NCBI GenBank assembly: GCA_054661495.1
Contig: BAAFSQ010000052.1
Span: 1-52,090 of the forward strand
Length of the DNA: 52,090 nt
Reading direction: 5' to 3'
Source of the DNA: Zygophlyctis sp. KS116
Lineage: Eukaryota; Chytridiomycota
The notes under the pieces are model-generated. The model saw only the letters and a program-made list of their open reading frames with translations. It did no database searches and had not been told where the DNA came from. The translations under genes and the position numbers were made by a program. Below are positions 1-12,029 of the stretch, piece after piece (position 1 is the stretch's first letter; each line of letters begins with the position of its first letter).

Positions 1-1
1 A

Positions 2-100
2 GTTCTTCCCCAAGAAGTTGTTTCAAGGATTGAGGATGAAATTGCTTTGCAAGAAAAGATGGAATTTCAACAGAAAGGAAGTCAAATGACTTTATTTTAA
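2..100 (+). CDS. 3' end of an unidentified gene (partial)
   Basis: An open frame runs in from the left edge and stops at TAA 98-100, giving about 32 residues rich in E, Q, K and R and ending in SQMTLF. The gene is cut by the window edge, so neither its start nor its family can be judged. The reading rests on an uninterrupted frame with plausible composition and on its convergent arrangement with the AASDH-like gene, whose stop lies 122 bases further on. It could instead be untranslated sequence. Confidence 0.4.
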   Translation, partial: VLPQEVVSRIEDEIALQEKMEFQQKGSQMTLF

Positions 101-222
101 TAAAATTTACGTTTCATTTTATTAAATCATGTACACAGTACAGTGATTTTACCTGGTTATCAAGTGCTTTTACGCACTTCTATATCCATCTTTTTAAGAG
201 AAAAGAATAAATTTATCACTAG

Positions 223-2932
223 CTAATGAGATATAGTAATTGCATAAATATGATCATCCCGACATCCTATATAGATGGTTGAATTAGAAAAAGTAGGAGT
301 TGAAAACACTTGTCCTGGCAACTGTAAAATATCTACAGTATTCGTGTTACTGGCTCGATATATCTTTCCTTCTATACTAGCATATATGCATTCATTTTTC
401 AAAGGAACGACTGAGCCAAAAACTGGAGAGTCTGACATAAATTTCTCTAAAATTTCTCCATTTAGAGAAATGCAAAAAGCCTTTGAAGAGTGCGAACCAA
501 TTAAAATAATTCTATCTAAATTGAATTTTGGAGTTGAAAAGATTGGACCATCAAGTGATATTTTCCATATAATGTCTCCACTATTTCCACAAATTCTATA
601 CAGGTTCTGATCCGTACATCCTATAAATACATCACCTGTTTCTGATTCTAGTAGAGGATCAGTAAAAATCGGTCCAAGATCTAGACACCAGTGAGGAATT
701 AGACCTTTCCCAATATATAATGAAAAAACACTTCCTGAAGTTGTAGATACAATTATATGGTTTGTCTTGTAATTTACTGAGCATTTTGAATATATTGACC
801 CTTCCAAATTTAACGAATAAGCTGCACTGTTTGAAATTAGATCTATTCCATATAAATTCTTATCGTATGAGCCGATCCAGATATAGTTATTTTGTGTATC
901 AAAAAGGGGGCATGCTTTCACAATTCCATTTGTGCTAAATTTCGACAATATTTTGCCGGTCGCAGCACACAGTTTATATATACCGTGATCATAACAGCCA
1001 ACAGCTACAACTCTTCCATCAGGCGAAAGAGCAGCGGTGCCTTCGATTCTATCAGGTAGATATGTGCTCCATTTTATGTCTCCGGAGGTACAATATATGG
1101 CCACGAATAGACCAGAATGTGATCCAATAAATAAAACATTTTCATGTACAGTTGGAGATGCATCAATACATTTTTCCACGTTTACTTTCCATTTGATATT
1201 AAAAGATGAAGCGGTACTTGTTCGCCGCTTTTTATAAGAAGATGTAAGTGTTTGAATCTGAGATTTATTCGTCTTATTTGGTTCCTGACTGTTCTTCTTG
1301 AAACTCTCTACCAAACTTATAAAACTACTGATTGAATCATGAAATAGAGCATTCAAAAGAATGGTTTTAATTTGCTCATATTTAGGGGATTGTTTGATTT
1401 CTAATAATATACAAACATCTTGAATAATCATTGCTGCAAGAAAACTACTGCCTCCACTAGCAAGAAAATGCCGAGTAATATCCAAATCATCCCTATTTAT
1501 ATTTAGTCTACTAGAGATTAAGTCTGATACAGAATCAGGAATCTGAGCGGAAGAAATGGAAATAAAATAGAGCTCTTTTAAACGCTGTATATCAGCCTTA
1601 CCATGACGAGACAACGGGAAACTTGATAGTCGATAAAAAGTAGGTATAGAATACAAAGGCAAATATTCCATTAATTTAGTCTGAATCTTTTGATCCGAGA
1701 TCGGTGAACCCACATAAAAACAAACGATCGCGTCTACAAGTTCTTTATGTACATATATGATCTCATATTGTTGAAAAAGCCCCAAATTTTGCACTATCTG
1801 AGCAATTTGAGAAATGTGTATCCGATATCCATGCCTTTTAATCATACTATCACTCCGTCCTAAAAAGTATAATGAATTATTACTTTCGCCGACGAGATCC
1901 CCAGTATCCCTTAAAATAGCTGGTTCTTTTTCATCATTTATGTAGCAGATACGCTTTGAGCCGCCTAAATACATCCTATTATCATTATCGATTTTCCATT
2001 CAGTTGAACCAAGTGGTGAGCCTAGAGAAACTGGTGTGGATTTAACAAGATTCATAAATGCCCAAACACTGCACTCTGTCGTACCATAAATATTCCATAG
2101 TCTTATTTGCTTTTGGTTTGAACTGATTATGGATTCAGGGAAAGTTTCACCGCCCAGGACAAGATCGCATATTCGAGTTTCACTATTCAAAATACACTTT
2201 CGATGCAATGGCGACAGAGACATAAAAAGAGATGGTGTCATCATAAGAAGATTTGTAGGAGATCTTTTAATATCATCAAAGAACTTTTGAGGCATCCGTG
2301 TTGTATGCTTTTTTAAAATTACAAGGGATCCATGTGCATTTCCGATAAAATTCAGTAAAGGTAGGCAGATCTCTATCAAGCTAGGATCGAATGTAGTTTC
2401 TGAAACTAGTGGGCAGATACGAGCAGAAATATGAGATGATTTTTGTAAGCGCTCGCTGATAGCTTCCAGATTATCTAAAAAAGAAGTTGTAGGAACAGTA
2501 ACTTTAATACCTCCCAATGAGTTCCTTGTTGTTCCACTCGTATGTATCACATATGCAATTCCGCTGCGATCGAGGTCTATACAAGGCTCATCTGATCTCT
2601 TTATGCAGTAGATTCCATCCATTAAATTGAATGATTTTCCATCAATTGAAACAAGATCAGTCTCAAGTCCAATCAAATATCTGGTCCCTTGTTGCTGAAT
2701 TTTAGACACACTGGAAATTGGGACGAATATGGCATCTAACGCCCAAACAGAAAACAAGGAAATAATAAATTCTTTACTGTGAGAAAATAGAAAAGCAACT
2801 TTTTCCTGAGGCTGTATCTATGCATTAGCTCACAAATGGATTCTTTCATACCCCTAATAGGCTAAAGCAGACAACCAATTTCAAAATAGATTCATGCAGA
2901 GAAGAATACTGGATCGTAGTATCATTAGACAT
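223..2932 (-). CDS. AASDH: AASDH-like acyl-activating enzyme with carrier domain and PQQ-type beta-propeller
   Basis: Two exons (2932-2852 and 2817-223) flank a 34-base intron and give 891 residues. The order is an adenylate-forming domain, a phosphopantetheine carrier and a C-terminal propeller, as in the AASDH/ACSF4 family. Seen in the sequence: EKVAFLFSHS near the N-terminus, YGTTE, the TGDL and GRSDSMIKRHGYR segments, and PLSRHGKAD with the catalytic-type lysine. The carrier motif SGGSSFLAA keeps the serine that would carry the cofactor. After it come repeated units such as GDIKWS and GSYDKNLYGID typical of PQQ/WD-like blades. The nucleotide-binding loop reads SGTTRNSLGG instead of the usual SGTTG-x-PKG, so adenylation may be altered. 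The physiological substrate in this family is unsettled. The downstream neighbour is convergent; insulysin lies upstream on the same strand. Confidence 0.85.
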
Positions 2933-3003
2933 GTCGTATAGTGCAATATCATCTGAAAATTTAGAGCATACCACAGAAAGACGATTGTATAATTCCATGT
3001 ATT

Positions 3004-6000
3004 TCAAAAATGTGATTTAAAGAAAAAATTGTTGATCGGTTTGGCAGGAGTAGGCGATGGCCCAAGTTGCCAACTTTTCTTTTCTTTTGGCAGTGTGCTA
3101 ATCGTGACAATTTTGTTTTCAGGAAACGGTGTATAGTCTTGCCCTTTTTTGCATAGATGAACACTAAACTTTTTTCTTTCCATAGATCCCTTTTTAATAT
3201 ATTTTTTGTAGAAATCTTGTATTTCCTTTAGATCCAATCTTGAAATAGTCTCTGAATCCTGTTGATGTTGATCAAATTCAAAATATCCTGATTGTATATG
3301 AGACCAAATACGCCCTGATTCCTGGCTTAAGTTTTTATTCTTTTCAGTGAGTTTCAAAATTAAAGACGATCGATGTTTTTCAAACTGCTCTTGACTAATC
3401 TTCGATAATATTTCATCCAAATGAGCTAAAAATCTTTCAATACGAGTTTCAAGATACATTGGATCTCTTTCGCTCTGAATAACAATTCTATAACCAATAA
3501 TTCCTGTTTGCTTTCTGATTCCATCAAAGACAATATATCCGAGTTGTTCTTTTGTTCTTAGAAAATCAAACGCAGGCTCATGACTTATTTGCTGAAACAA
3601 AAGCAGTTTGCAACGCTCTATTTTATCTTCGCAAGACCCTGTTTGCAGGTAAAATTCAATAGCACAATTCACATTGTTCGGATTAGGCACATCAAGAGCA
3701 TAAATGAGTAAAGATCCTCTCTCTACTTCAAATATCCTATTAAAAGGGATGTGCTGAAGAGCCGTTGAAAAAGAAAATTTGCTTTCAATGTAAGAGCACA
3801 ATCTGGCCACATTCTTGAAGTTATAACATTTTCATTACCTCGACTTCATAGTTACCGTGGATGAATGCTTCAACAAAGATATTTCTAAATAACATTGGAA
3901 CAAATTCATTGAGGCTTTCAGAAGATATGCAATCGATGAATTCCAACTTCTCATTATAAGTCCACATTTTTTCTTGAAGAGCATGACTCTAAATGTATTA
4001 ATTATAAATTTTAATTACCCAATAATACATAGCTTGATGATAGGGTAGCTCTTGATCAAAATTCTTTAGTTCACGTTGTACTTTTTCTTTTACAATTTCT
4101 AAAACATCAGACGGGACCTTTAAACCCATCATACGGTCCAAAATATCTTCCAATAAAACATGCAACTTGTCATTGTACCCACTAACATGTACCTAAATAT
4201 AATTAAAATCCAAAGTATTACAACAAGTCCGGACACTGTACTTTCAATATTGAAATTTAAACCTGCACACTCAGCTAACAGTTAAATTAAATAAAATTTA
4301 CCATAATATGAAGTTTCGTTCAGTAAATGATCGATGACTGCGCAATATATTTTCGCCAAAAGCGAATTTAAAGGCGATTCATATGAGAATGGCGACTTGA
4401 TGTTAATCCAGCAATATGCTTTAGGAACAAAAAAGGTATCTTGATGATTATAAAAATAAATATTACCATCTTTCTTGTACCATAGTCTTAATAGCTCAGA
4501 TTCTTTGAAAATAAATGGTGATATTACAGTCTCGTCCGTATGGCGTCTGACAGACAAATTTTCAGGCAGAAATACATTCTTTCTCGGTAGATGTAAATCA
4601 CTAGCAGTCGAAACAGTCGTAATTGACTCCTTCAATTGGTCTGTAAATTCAAAAATCTGATATTCGGTTTCATAATGTTGAGCTTTTTGCCACACATAAT
4701 CAGAATCATGATTACTTGCAAGAATAAAGAATCTAAAATTATCTGCCCTTAAATAGCTTATGCACTCCTGAATGAGGTCTGGATCAAATTCTTTTAGTAA
4801 ATAGGGCCCGGATAATATGTCAGATGGAGAATAATCATGCATCTGATTAGCTAAGCGACTGGTATATCTCGAAGGTGCCATTTGCTCTTTGAATCTAAAA
4901 GAGGTTTCTCCTAATAATTGGCATTCATGAAAGATCCAATTTAGCACTCCAAGAGAAAGCTGATGCTTCATCATTAATATATATTGAAATATAATTTGTA
5001 AGATTCTTGAATAGTTCTTGATTCCCTGATCAGTCATTTCTATATTTATCTTGAAAAAACTGAAACCATTTCCACCACCCTGTAGACCGGCTGACAATTC
5101 TAATGCCCACCCCAACTTCTTCAAGCATGCTAATATAGAACCATCACCTTCATGTCCAATAAGATGCGCAATAATTTTGCACGGATTTTTACGATAGAAT
5201 TGATGCAAGTCTGGAAAAGGAAACTCTAATACAAGCTCCTTAACATCTTTGACTGACTTTACAAGAATCATTTTCTAATTTCAGTGTTTAAAAAGATACT
5301 TGTAGTTGTTCTCTTTGTAGAGGTTGCCCGTCCCACCTTGGAATTAAAACATTTTTATTCCTGATTGTTGAAAACAATTCTACCGCGAATCCCTTTAGCT
5401 TTTCAATACTTTCTTTCCCTAGTAATACACATTTCATTATGTTTGCAGAATAGTTTTTTTCATAAAATTCTAGCAAGACGGTTCTTACATTCAATCCCAT
5501 ACTTTCAGGAATAAGCTTTAGTGTATTCAAATTTCCAGTCCCAAATTTATTCCAGACATGATTTTTATCACTTAAATCTTTCTCAAGCTGATAAAGTCTC
5601 CAATAATCCTGTTGTATATTCTTTTTATGCTCAGAATCAACAGCCAACAATTCTCTCTCTGTGCAAGATTCAGAAAAAAGCGGCGCCTTAAAAAAGGATG
5701 AGAATCTGCAAAGAGCTTCGTGAAAGTGATCAGAAGAAACATCAAAAAAGTAGTTTGTATTATCAGCAGATGTATACGCATTTGATGATCCTGAATGTGC
5801 TGATAAGAATTGCGAATAATCATTTTCTACGGGATATTCTTCAGTACCCATAAACAGTAAGTGTTCACAAAAATGTGCGATTCCGGATATTTGAGGTGGG
5901 TCGGACAAGTGTCCAACATGTACGTCCAAGCAACTATCAGGGTTAAATACAAAGGCGCTTAATGGGTAGGCTAAATTATTGAGTTACTTACGCTGAGGAT

Positions 6001-6101
6001 TTTTCAGTCTTTTCATCTGAAATTAACAAAACTTCCAGACCATTTTCTAATTCAAATACAAAATATTCTCTATTGTCGACTAGAGGTTTTTCAATATTCA
6101 T
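3004..6101 (-). CDS. Insulysin / insulin-degrading enzyme family metalloprotease (M16)
   Basis: Seven exons (6101-5992, 5957-5300, 5274-4302, 4274-4222, 4192-4019, 3988-3839, 3813-3004) join in frame to 975 residues, the normal size for the family. The inverted zinc site HFCEH (about residues 65-69) lies in GIAHFCEHLLFMGTEEYP, and a downstream glutamate in ERELLAVDSEH is the expected third ligand. The second half keeps family landmarks such as ETSYYAECAGL, HVSGYNDKL and RTKEQLGYIVFDG. The enzyme is expected to degrade short peptides inside a large closed chamber in the cytosol; the yeast relative STE23 also trims a-factor. Introns are 25-34 bases. No organelle-targeting signal is apparent. 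The first intron has a nearer AG, but only the more distal AG (ending 5958) restores the frame. Confidence 0.93.
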
Positions 6102-6146
6102 GTTTTATTTTACAAAACCCCAACACACGCAAACTCCTTTTTTTGA

Positions 6147-8664
6147 TCAAATGTGCGGTACAAACAGAAATGCAATCATCAAGAGACAATAAGTCAGTAA
6201 CAATATAGATCCTTTGAAATAGTTTGATTTCCCTTCAATATAAATATAAGAAAGGAGAAACACGGAAAAGAAAATACATCCCAGGTCCCAAGGAGGGAAG
6301 ATTAACGTGAATCCTTTTCCCTTTAAAGGATTACACCAAAATGCTGAAAAGCCTACTAGTACAGGTATTTGTAGCAATGTTACTTGAATTACATATGCCG
6401 AACCAATTTCCAGAGACAATGCAATATTTCCTGCCATTGCAAAAGAAATTGCATTATAGAATTCTGTGACAGTAGGAGCAATGGCAAAGAGAGTGAGTCC
6501 AAGAAATTTTTCACTTATCGGGAAAGAACTCAGAAACCCGTCGACAGATCCTATTAAAATTTCTGCTATTAAAGAATAGAGAACTGTGCAGCCCAAGAGT
6601 ATCAGGGCAGATTTGGTAGTTGACCAATTCGGAGAATGATGTCCTTCCATGAGTTCTTCTGATTCCTCATCACTGCTAGAGTCAAAAATACCAGTTGGGG
6701 TGAGTTCAGAAGTTAATTGGGTTATTTCAGGGGAAATTTCAGTCAATGACTGGAGAGTGGTAGCATTTCCAGAGAGCGGACCTTTGGGTATTTTTTGATT
6801 ATCAAAAGGTATTCTAGTGACAAAAGAATGAGATCTCTTGAATCTTCGAATATTTTGCCTCGGATTTTCAGAAGAAGGGCCCGGTTGATTAGAAAACTGG
6901 TCTGGAAGTACATTATTAGTTTGATATTCTTCCTCAGCTTCACCTTGTTGAGGAGAGGAATCAGTTCTAAGACCCTGATGCGGCTCTGCTGCATTCGAGA
7001 AGTTGAAAATCTGATAAATGGGTCGTGGCTTTCTTTTTTCCTTTGTTGAAGAGTAGATTTTGTCAGTGTGCGTCATTAGAGTAAACCAAAGACCAACTCC
7101 ATAAGTCATTACCAGTGCACAAGCACATATATACCTGAAATTTAATTATCAAAAACTTACATAAATGGGCGAGTATATTCCATATAAATGGGATCTTTAC
7201 TGGGATGTAGTGGAATTGACACGCATTGACTACAAGTTTCAGAACCAGAAAGCACTTCCGGACAAGGTTTGCATCGCATTTCTAAAGACCCATAAATCAT
7301 TTGAAAAATTGTAGGGGAGAAAACTCCCAATACTGACATTAAAAGCATAGTTGTAGAAACCCCTGCAGCTTTAGAATTGAAAGCCTGCTCTTTTCGAATT
7401 AAACCACCTGAAAACATTGACACTCCAGGCAAAGCTAAAAGACCACAAAGAATAGATCCAACTATTGCACCTTCTACCATTAGTTCTCTACCTTGTATAA
7501 TTGCAAAGCAGTACAAAATGATTTCAATAATGGACCCAAAAGTAGCATTTATAACTGAGCCTAGAGCAATATTTCCAGTTTGTACTGTTATAGAAGAAAC
7601 CGCCATTCCAATAAAATAGGCCAATGGTATTGTGGAAAGAAGAGCACAAGAAAAAATAAACCCATGAGATGAAATTATGGAATCACCAGCCCAACTTCTA
7701 ATCCAGAAATAGTCTAGAATCGTAAATATTCCCAGTATAAATAGATTAATTACGATTATATTAATTCCACCTATTCTTGTAAATACCAATAAAAAAACAT
7801 ACCTATTGTATATTTATAGTATTTCCATCCCAGAGCCTTATATAAACACAAAACAATTGGTTCTCTTTCATGCATTGGATAATGATCTTGACTATCCATA
7901 TCATTTCCTTCTATAGTAGATCTTCTCCAAAATAAAACTGAAGATCTATTCTCTTGAATTTGATTTGGAGATAAACCAGACTGAGATCGACCTTCAAAAA
8001 ACCCAGAATGTACCTTTAACTCTAGAGGATGCCTTGTACAATGTCTAACCAATAAGTAATTTAATTTTGCCATTGGAATAGAAAATATAAAGATTGTACT
8101 AATCAATGACACCATTAAATGAATCGGAGCCAAAATTAGATAATAATAACCATAATAAAATAGCCCAACAATCCCTTGATCCTGAATTTTCTTCCAAGTA
8201 CTAGTTGCTTGATTTAATTTATGAAATTTAGGAGAAGAATTTGGAGATAGTAATCCTGCTTCTTCATCTACTAAAATTCTTTTCCTAGTTATAAATTTAC
8301 CAAATGGCCAAAAAACGTAACCAGCCAAATCTGTAAAAAGTTTAATATAAGACAAAACCATTTCATGTTTTGCCCCATCATTCCTGTAATAATAATAAAG
8401 AGGATATAGTATAATAAGAGGTAATAGATATAAAATACTCAAAATAATCCCAAACACGATTGCCCAAATGACATTTCCAGGAATGATGGCCAATTTCCAC
8501 AGCGGCATTTCTCCCGGAACACTTCTAGTAGCATCCCTAACTTGAATATTTACAGAGCGATCTTTTTTATATAGAGCAGGTTTCCATATTTTCAGACCAA
8601 ACGGATGATCAGAATTTATTTGATCTTGAATATCTTTGACAGACGACTCTAGAGGTTCACTCAT
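6147..8664 (-). CDS. Vnx1-like vacuolar cation/proton antiporter (CaCA superfamily)
   Basis: Three exons (8664-7803, 7770-7161, 7134-6147) give 819 residues. An N-terminal hydrophobic region with IPGNVIWAIVFGIILSILYL resembles the YccF-type segment found at the front of yeast Vnx1-type antiporters. The exchanger core follows in two halves: the first carries QTGNIALGSVINATFG...E (an alpha repeat with the conserved acidic residue), the second APTVTEFYNAISFAMAGNIA with IGSAYVIQVTLLQIP, both typical of this branch. About 200 polar residues (S, E, Q, N rich) separate the halves and probably form a cytosolic loop. The protein would exchange Na+, K+ or Ca2+ for H+ across the vacuolar or another endomembrane; ion choice cannot be read from sequence. 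Insulysin starts 45 bases downstream. Confidence 0.88.
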
Positions 8665-8673
8665 TTTAATTAG

Positions 8674-8758
8674 AGCGAGTGTGCGGCGGTGGTGCAGGCG
8701 AGTGCCAATGGGTGCCCAAAGCCCAAGGGTGGGTGCCTAGTGCCCAAGGGTGAGTGGA
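8674..8758. repeat. G/C-rich imperfect short repeats in the 5' flank of the antiporter gene
   Basis: In an otherwise AT-rich stretch (8665-8854, no gene), this block is clearly GC-rich. The 11-mer gcccaagggtg occurs at 8721-8731 and 8742-8752, and related gtgcc(c)aa pieces lie around 8703 and 8713. It sits 10-95 bases upstream of the antiporter start, so it is part of its promoter or 5' leader, and downstream of the small Cys/His protein gene's stop. No tRNA or other RNA fold was recognised. Confidence 0.5.
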
Positions 8759-8854
8759 TATAAGAATTTAAAGTGATAAAAAGAGATAAACACTCAATAA
8801 TATACAATTAGATTTTAAAAACTTGTTCATTATAGAATTTAAGAAATAAAAAAA

Positions 8855-9421
8855 TCAAGCCTTTTTCATCTCCTTCAACTTTTCTTGATATTCTGCAGCC
8901 TTTTCTGGATTATTTGCAACCCATTCAGGACACAACAACTTTCCAAATGGTCCTGAAGTTGCACCTTTGCAATCATCCTTGTGACAATCTCTACACTTTT
9001 TCCTTGCTCTTTTCCTTGGTTTTCCTGAAGTAGTCAAATCAAAAGTTTCTAAATCAATTATAAAACCAATCATACCATTAATGGAACCTGCTGGCCAAAC
9101 TTTAAACATTTCACCTATAGCTGCTGATGGAGTTTGTAATGAAGGTTGTAATAATGTTTCTAAACCTTGTTGGGCTTCTTCAAATGCAGCAAAATCAATA
9201 TCTTTCTCAGGAGTTAGATCAGATAACTCTCTTCCAACTGTTAATTTCTTGATCTTGTCTGATAGTCTTCTGTTTTGTCTCTCTTTGAATGCTAATTCCT
9301 TTTGGAAAAGTAATAATTGGGTCTGAGTAGATGTTAATTGCTAGATTTAATAACTCTAAAATACCTCTAAAGTCACATAATACTTTTCCTTGTAGTCAAT
9401 AACTCCTGAATCATCAGCCAT
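8855..9421 (-). CDS. Small coiled-coil protein with a C-terminal Cys/His motif, function unknown
   Basis: Exons 9421-9365 and 9340-8855 around a 24-base intron give 180 residues. The N-terminal third is a Q/E/K/R-rich probable coiled coil followed by KIKKLTVGRELSDLTPEKD. The C-terminal part has a basic run KPRKRARKKCRDCHKDDCKG and a later cysteine in LLCPEW, which could bind one zinc ion, then a lysine-rich tail. The basic patch might be a nuclear localisation or nucleic-acid contact site. I do not recognise the family. The start lies 25 bases from the start of the divergent BSP-type peptidase, so the two share a very short promoter. Confidence 0.75.
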
Positions 9422-9446
9422 TTTAAAGATCAAATTTGAAGGTTAA

Positions 9447-10079
9447 GTGTTTCAAATGAAGATTCTGTATAGACTGAGTATTCCAAGTCATCATGAGTCT
9501 TTAATTTCAACTATATTCTCAAAGTCTGTTATTATAGAATCTCTTGAAAATGTTGCTCAAGAATTACCAGACTCTAATCAGTTACAAGAGTTGATTATAG
9601 AACTCAAGGATATACAGGGTGTTGCACATACAGGAGGACAGGTAGGGAAAAAGAGAATTACTCTCTCTTCTCATTATTTCATGGCTGTAGACTCTAAAGA
9701 GTTGAAAAAGGAGTTTTTAGGCGTTCTAACTCACGAACTAGTACATACTATTCAATATAATGGGTTGGGAACTACAGATGGTGGTGTAATAGAAGGAATT
9801 GCAGATTATGGTAACTGATTAATCTAAATTATAGTAAGATTAAAGGTACTAGGACCGGCTCTACATTGGAAAAAGACTAGAGGAGGGAATTGGAATTCTG
9901 GATATTCTATAACTGCATGGTTTTTTGAATGGATAGATTTAGAAATATCTAGAGATTTTGTTATTAAACTAAATTTAATCATGAAAAGTAGAGAATGGGA
10001 TCAAGAAATGATAAAGGAAATTACAGGATTTGATGTAGATGAATTATGGGACAAGTATCAAAAGAGTATTACTGAATAA
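9447..10079 (+). CDS. BSP (basic secretory protein) family putative metallopeptidase
   Basis: Exons 9447-9810 and 9835-10079 join over a 24-base intron (phase 1) to 202 residues. The zinc-binding motif HELVHTIQYNG is followed by GGVIEGIADYVRL, then PALHWKK, GGNWNSGYSITAWFFEW and a C-terminal TGFDVDELWDKYQ, all in the order typical of the BSP family, a peptidase-like fold first described in plants and present in fungi and bacteria. There is no convincing signal peptide at either candidate start (9447 or the in-frame ATG at 9456), so the protein may be cytosolic. Only 25 bases separate its start from that of the divergent Cys/His protein. Confidence 0.88.
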
Positions 10080-10240
10080 TTTATTACTATAAATAAACAG
10101 ATTATGTAGAAATACAATAATAATGATTTAAAGGATACGTTCTTTGATACTCTACTTGTATGAAGTGATCTGCTAACGGCAACCAACACTGGTTATAAAT
10201 AGATATACTTGCGGCGTTTCTATTAATAGCTTTCAAGAAA

Positions 10241-11975
10241 ATGTCTGAACAATTGCTCAAGAGATGGAATAAGGCTCATGATCTCTTTATAAATGGAGAG
10301 TATGAGAATGCATTAAATCTATTTCATTTGATTGAATTGTCTACGCATGATAAAACTCTTATTCCGAAAGAGATTAGCTTTAATAAACTTTTGGCTATTG
10401 TTGCTCTAGAAGATCATGATCATTCTGTAGAGGTTGGATCAAGCCTTTTAAAGTCATCGCTGGGGCCTTTTTTCTTATTTGCTCTAGGATTGTTGCTTTT
10501 AAATGTTAGTTCGGAAGAGGCTCTTTTATACTTTAGGAAATCATTGCTTGTAAGTTGTTTAATAGATTAAAAGTAGGCATTGGGAGATTCTTTGGAATTA
10601 AAGTTACCCGGAGCTGATTGGAAGTTGTCAAAATTTAAGATTTACATAAATCTGGCAATATTGTCTCAAAAAAATAATAATGGGGCATTGGCGAATATTT
10701 ATTTAGTAAAGGCACAGGATATAGCAGTAGATGCTCAATTCAAAAATATGGTTGAAAATTTTCGTATAAATGGTCTTGTAGGAGTGCCATTTTTTAGATT
10801 TCCCAAATATGTTTGCATTCCACCTCCAGGAATAAATTTAGAAGAAAGTATTGCTTCTAAACCAGTTGATGCACAAGCTGAAAAAAAATCAGAGACTGGA
10901 AATGGATATATTACAGAATTGACTCTTGTTAAGGATGGTTCTAATTCTAATGGTGATTCATCTCCAATTAAAAAGTTGACGCATATACAAGATTTAAACT
11001 TGAATAGTCAGCAGCATAAATCCGACCCAAAAGATCCATTTAGTCCTACCGATAGTAGTGACAGTTTGGTCTCTCCTGGGGTGTATTTGGAGACTGGAAG
11101 TAATAGCTCGTTGTCAATATCTAGAGTAGACAAAAATGACACTACAGTATTTAAAAGAGAAGACTTGAATGACAAAGCGTTGCCATCAACTTCACTAAAA
11201 GACTTGGATTTGGCCCACGAAAGATTTCGGAATCACATTAGGAGTAAGGAGCTACCAACACCCGATGAGAATAAGAGGGAAAATAATTTTGATGGAAGCA
11301 ATATCTGTACCGATGTGGCCTTTGAAAAAAATCCTTTGATAACTCCAAGACAATCTCCAGATCCCCAGTTTTACTCTTATTTCCAAAAAATGGGCAAGAG
11401 CTCCAATTTTACATCGTCGATTGAAATTAAAACTCCAAACAATTACGGTGTGGATCTTGAGGATCTTGCATCTCCTCCTCCAAGGAAATCTTCAAAAATC
11501 TATACTTCTTCAGCCTTTGATAGTATTATTCAATCTCGCAAAGAAGCTGAAGAGTCAGAATATTTTTTTGAAAACAATGCATTTATTCAAATCTTTGGAA
11601 TCTGGCGAGAATTTTCAGTTCAAATAGATGGGAAAATCATTAAACTTTACGATGAAAAAACTGTAAGAATATTATCCTTATGATTAGAGAACAATTGTAC
11701 AAATGGAGATTTCTTTAGAAAAGCAATGCACAATCGAACCTGTTACAGATATAACCTATAGAAAGCTGCACTTATTTAAATTATTGGTGGACGACGATCA
11801 GTTCATTTTTGGACTACCAAATCTGGCTACATCATTAGTGTGGATATCAAGAATCATGAAGACTGCACTTAATCTCCCATATGGACCAAAAGAAGTTGTG
11901 TTATTAGAGACTGGATTAGGCGTAGAGCAATACAATCCCACTGATGTAGATGACGGTCAGACACAGGCGATTTAA
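10241..11975 (+). CDS. TPR-like / PH-like domain protein, function unknown
   Basis: Exons 10241-10549, 10577-11662 and 11688-11975 give 560 residues. The first roughly 190 residues are helical pairs that read like degenerate TPRs (for example KAHDLFINGEYENALNLFHL and EEALLYFRKSLL). About 220 residues of S/D/N-rich, probably disordered sequence with several SP/TP sites follow. The last roughly 130 residues, beginning IFGIWREFSVQIDGKIIKL and ending with FIFGLPNLATSLVWISRI, look like a pleckstrin-homology-type barrel with its closing tryptophan helix. A lipid-directed scaffold is a reasonable guess, but the family is not recognised. It is convergent with the CDGSH gene; the stops are 54 bases apart. 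Confidence 0.75.
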
Positions 11976-12029
11976 TTGCTAAATATCTAGATTTCAGATC
12001 CTTTTTCTTTATTTTAAAGAATAAAAAAT

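Noticed and set aside
5971-5991. A 21-base first intron in insulysin
   Set aside because: The nearer AG shifts the reading frame; the AG at 5958 (34-base intron) restores it and gives the family sequence KSSAA...LDVHVG.
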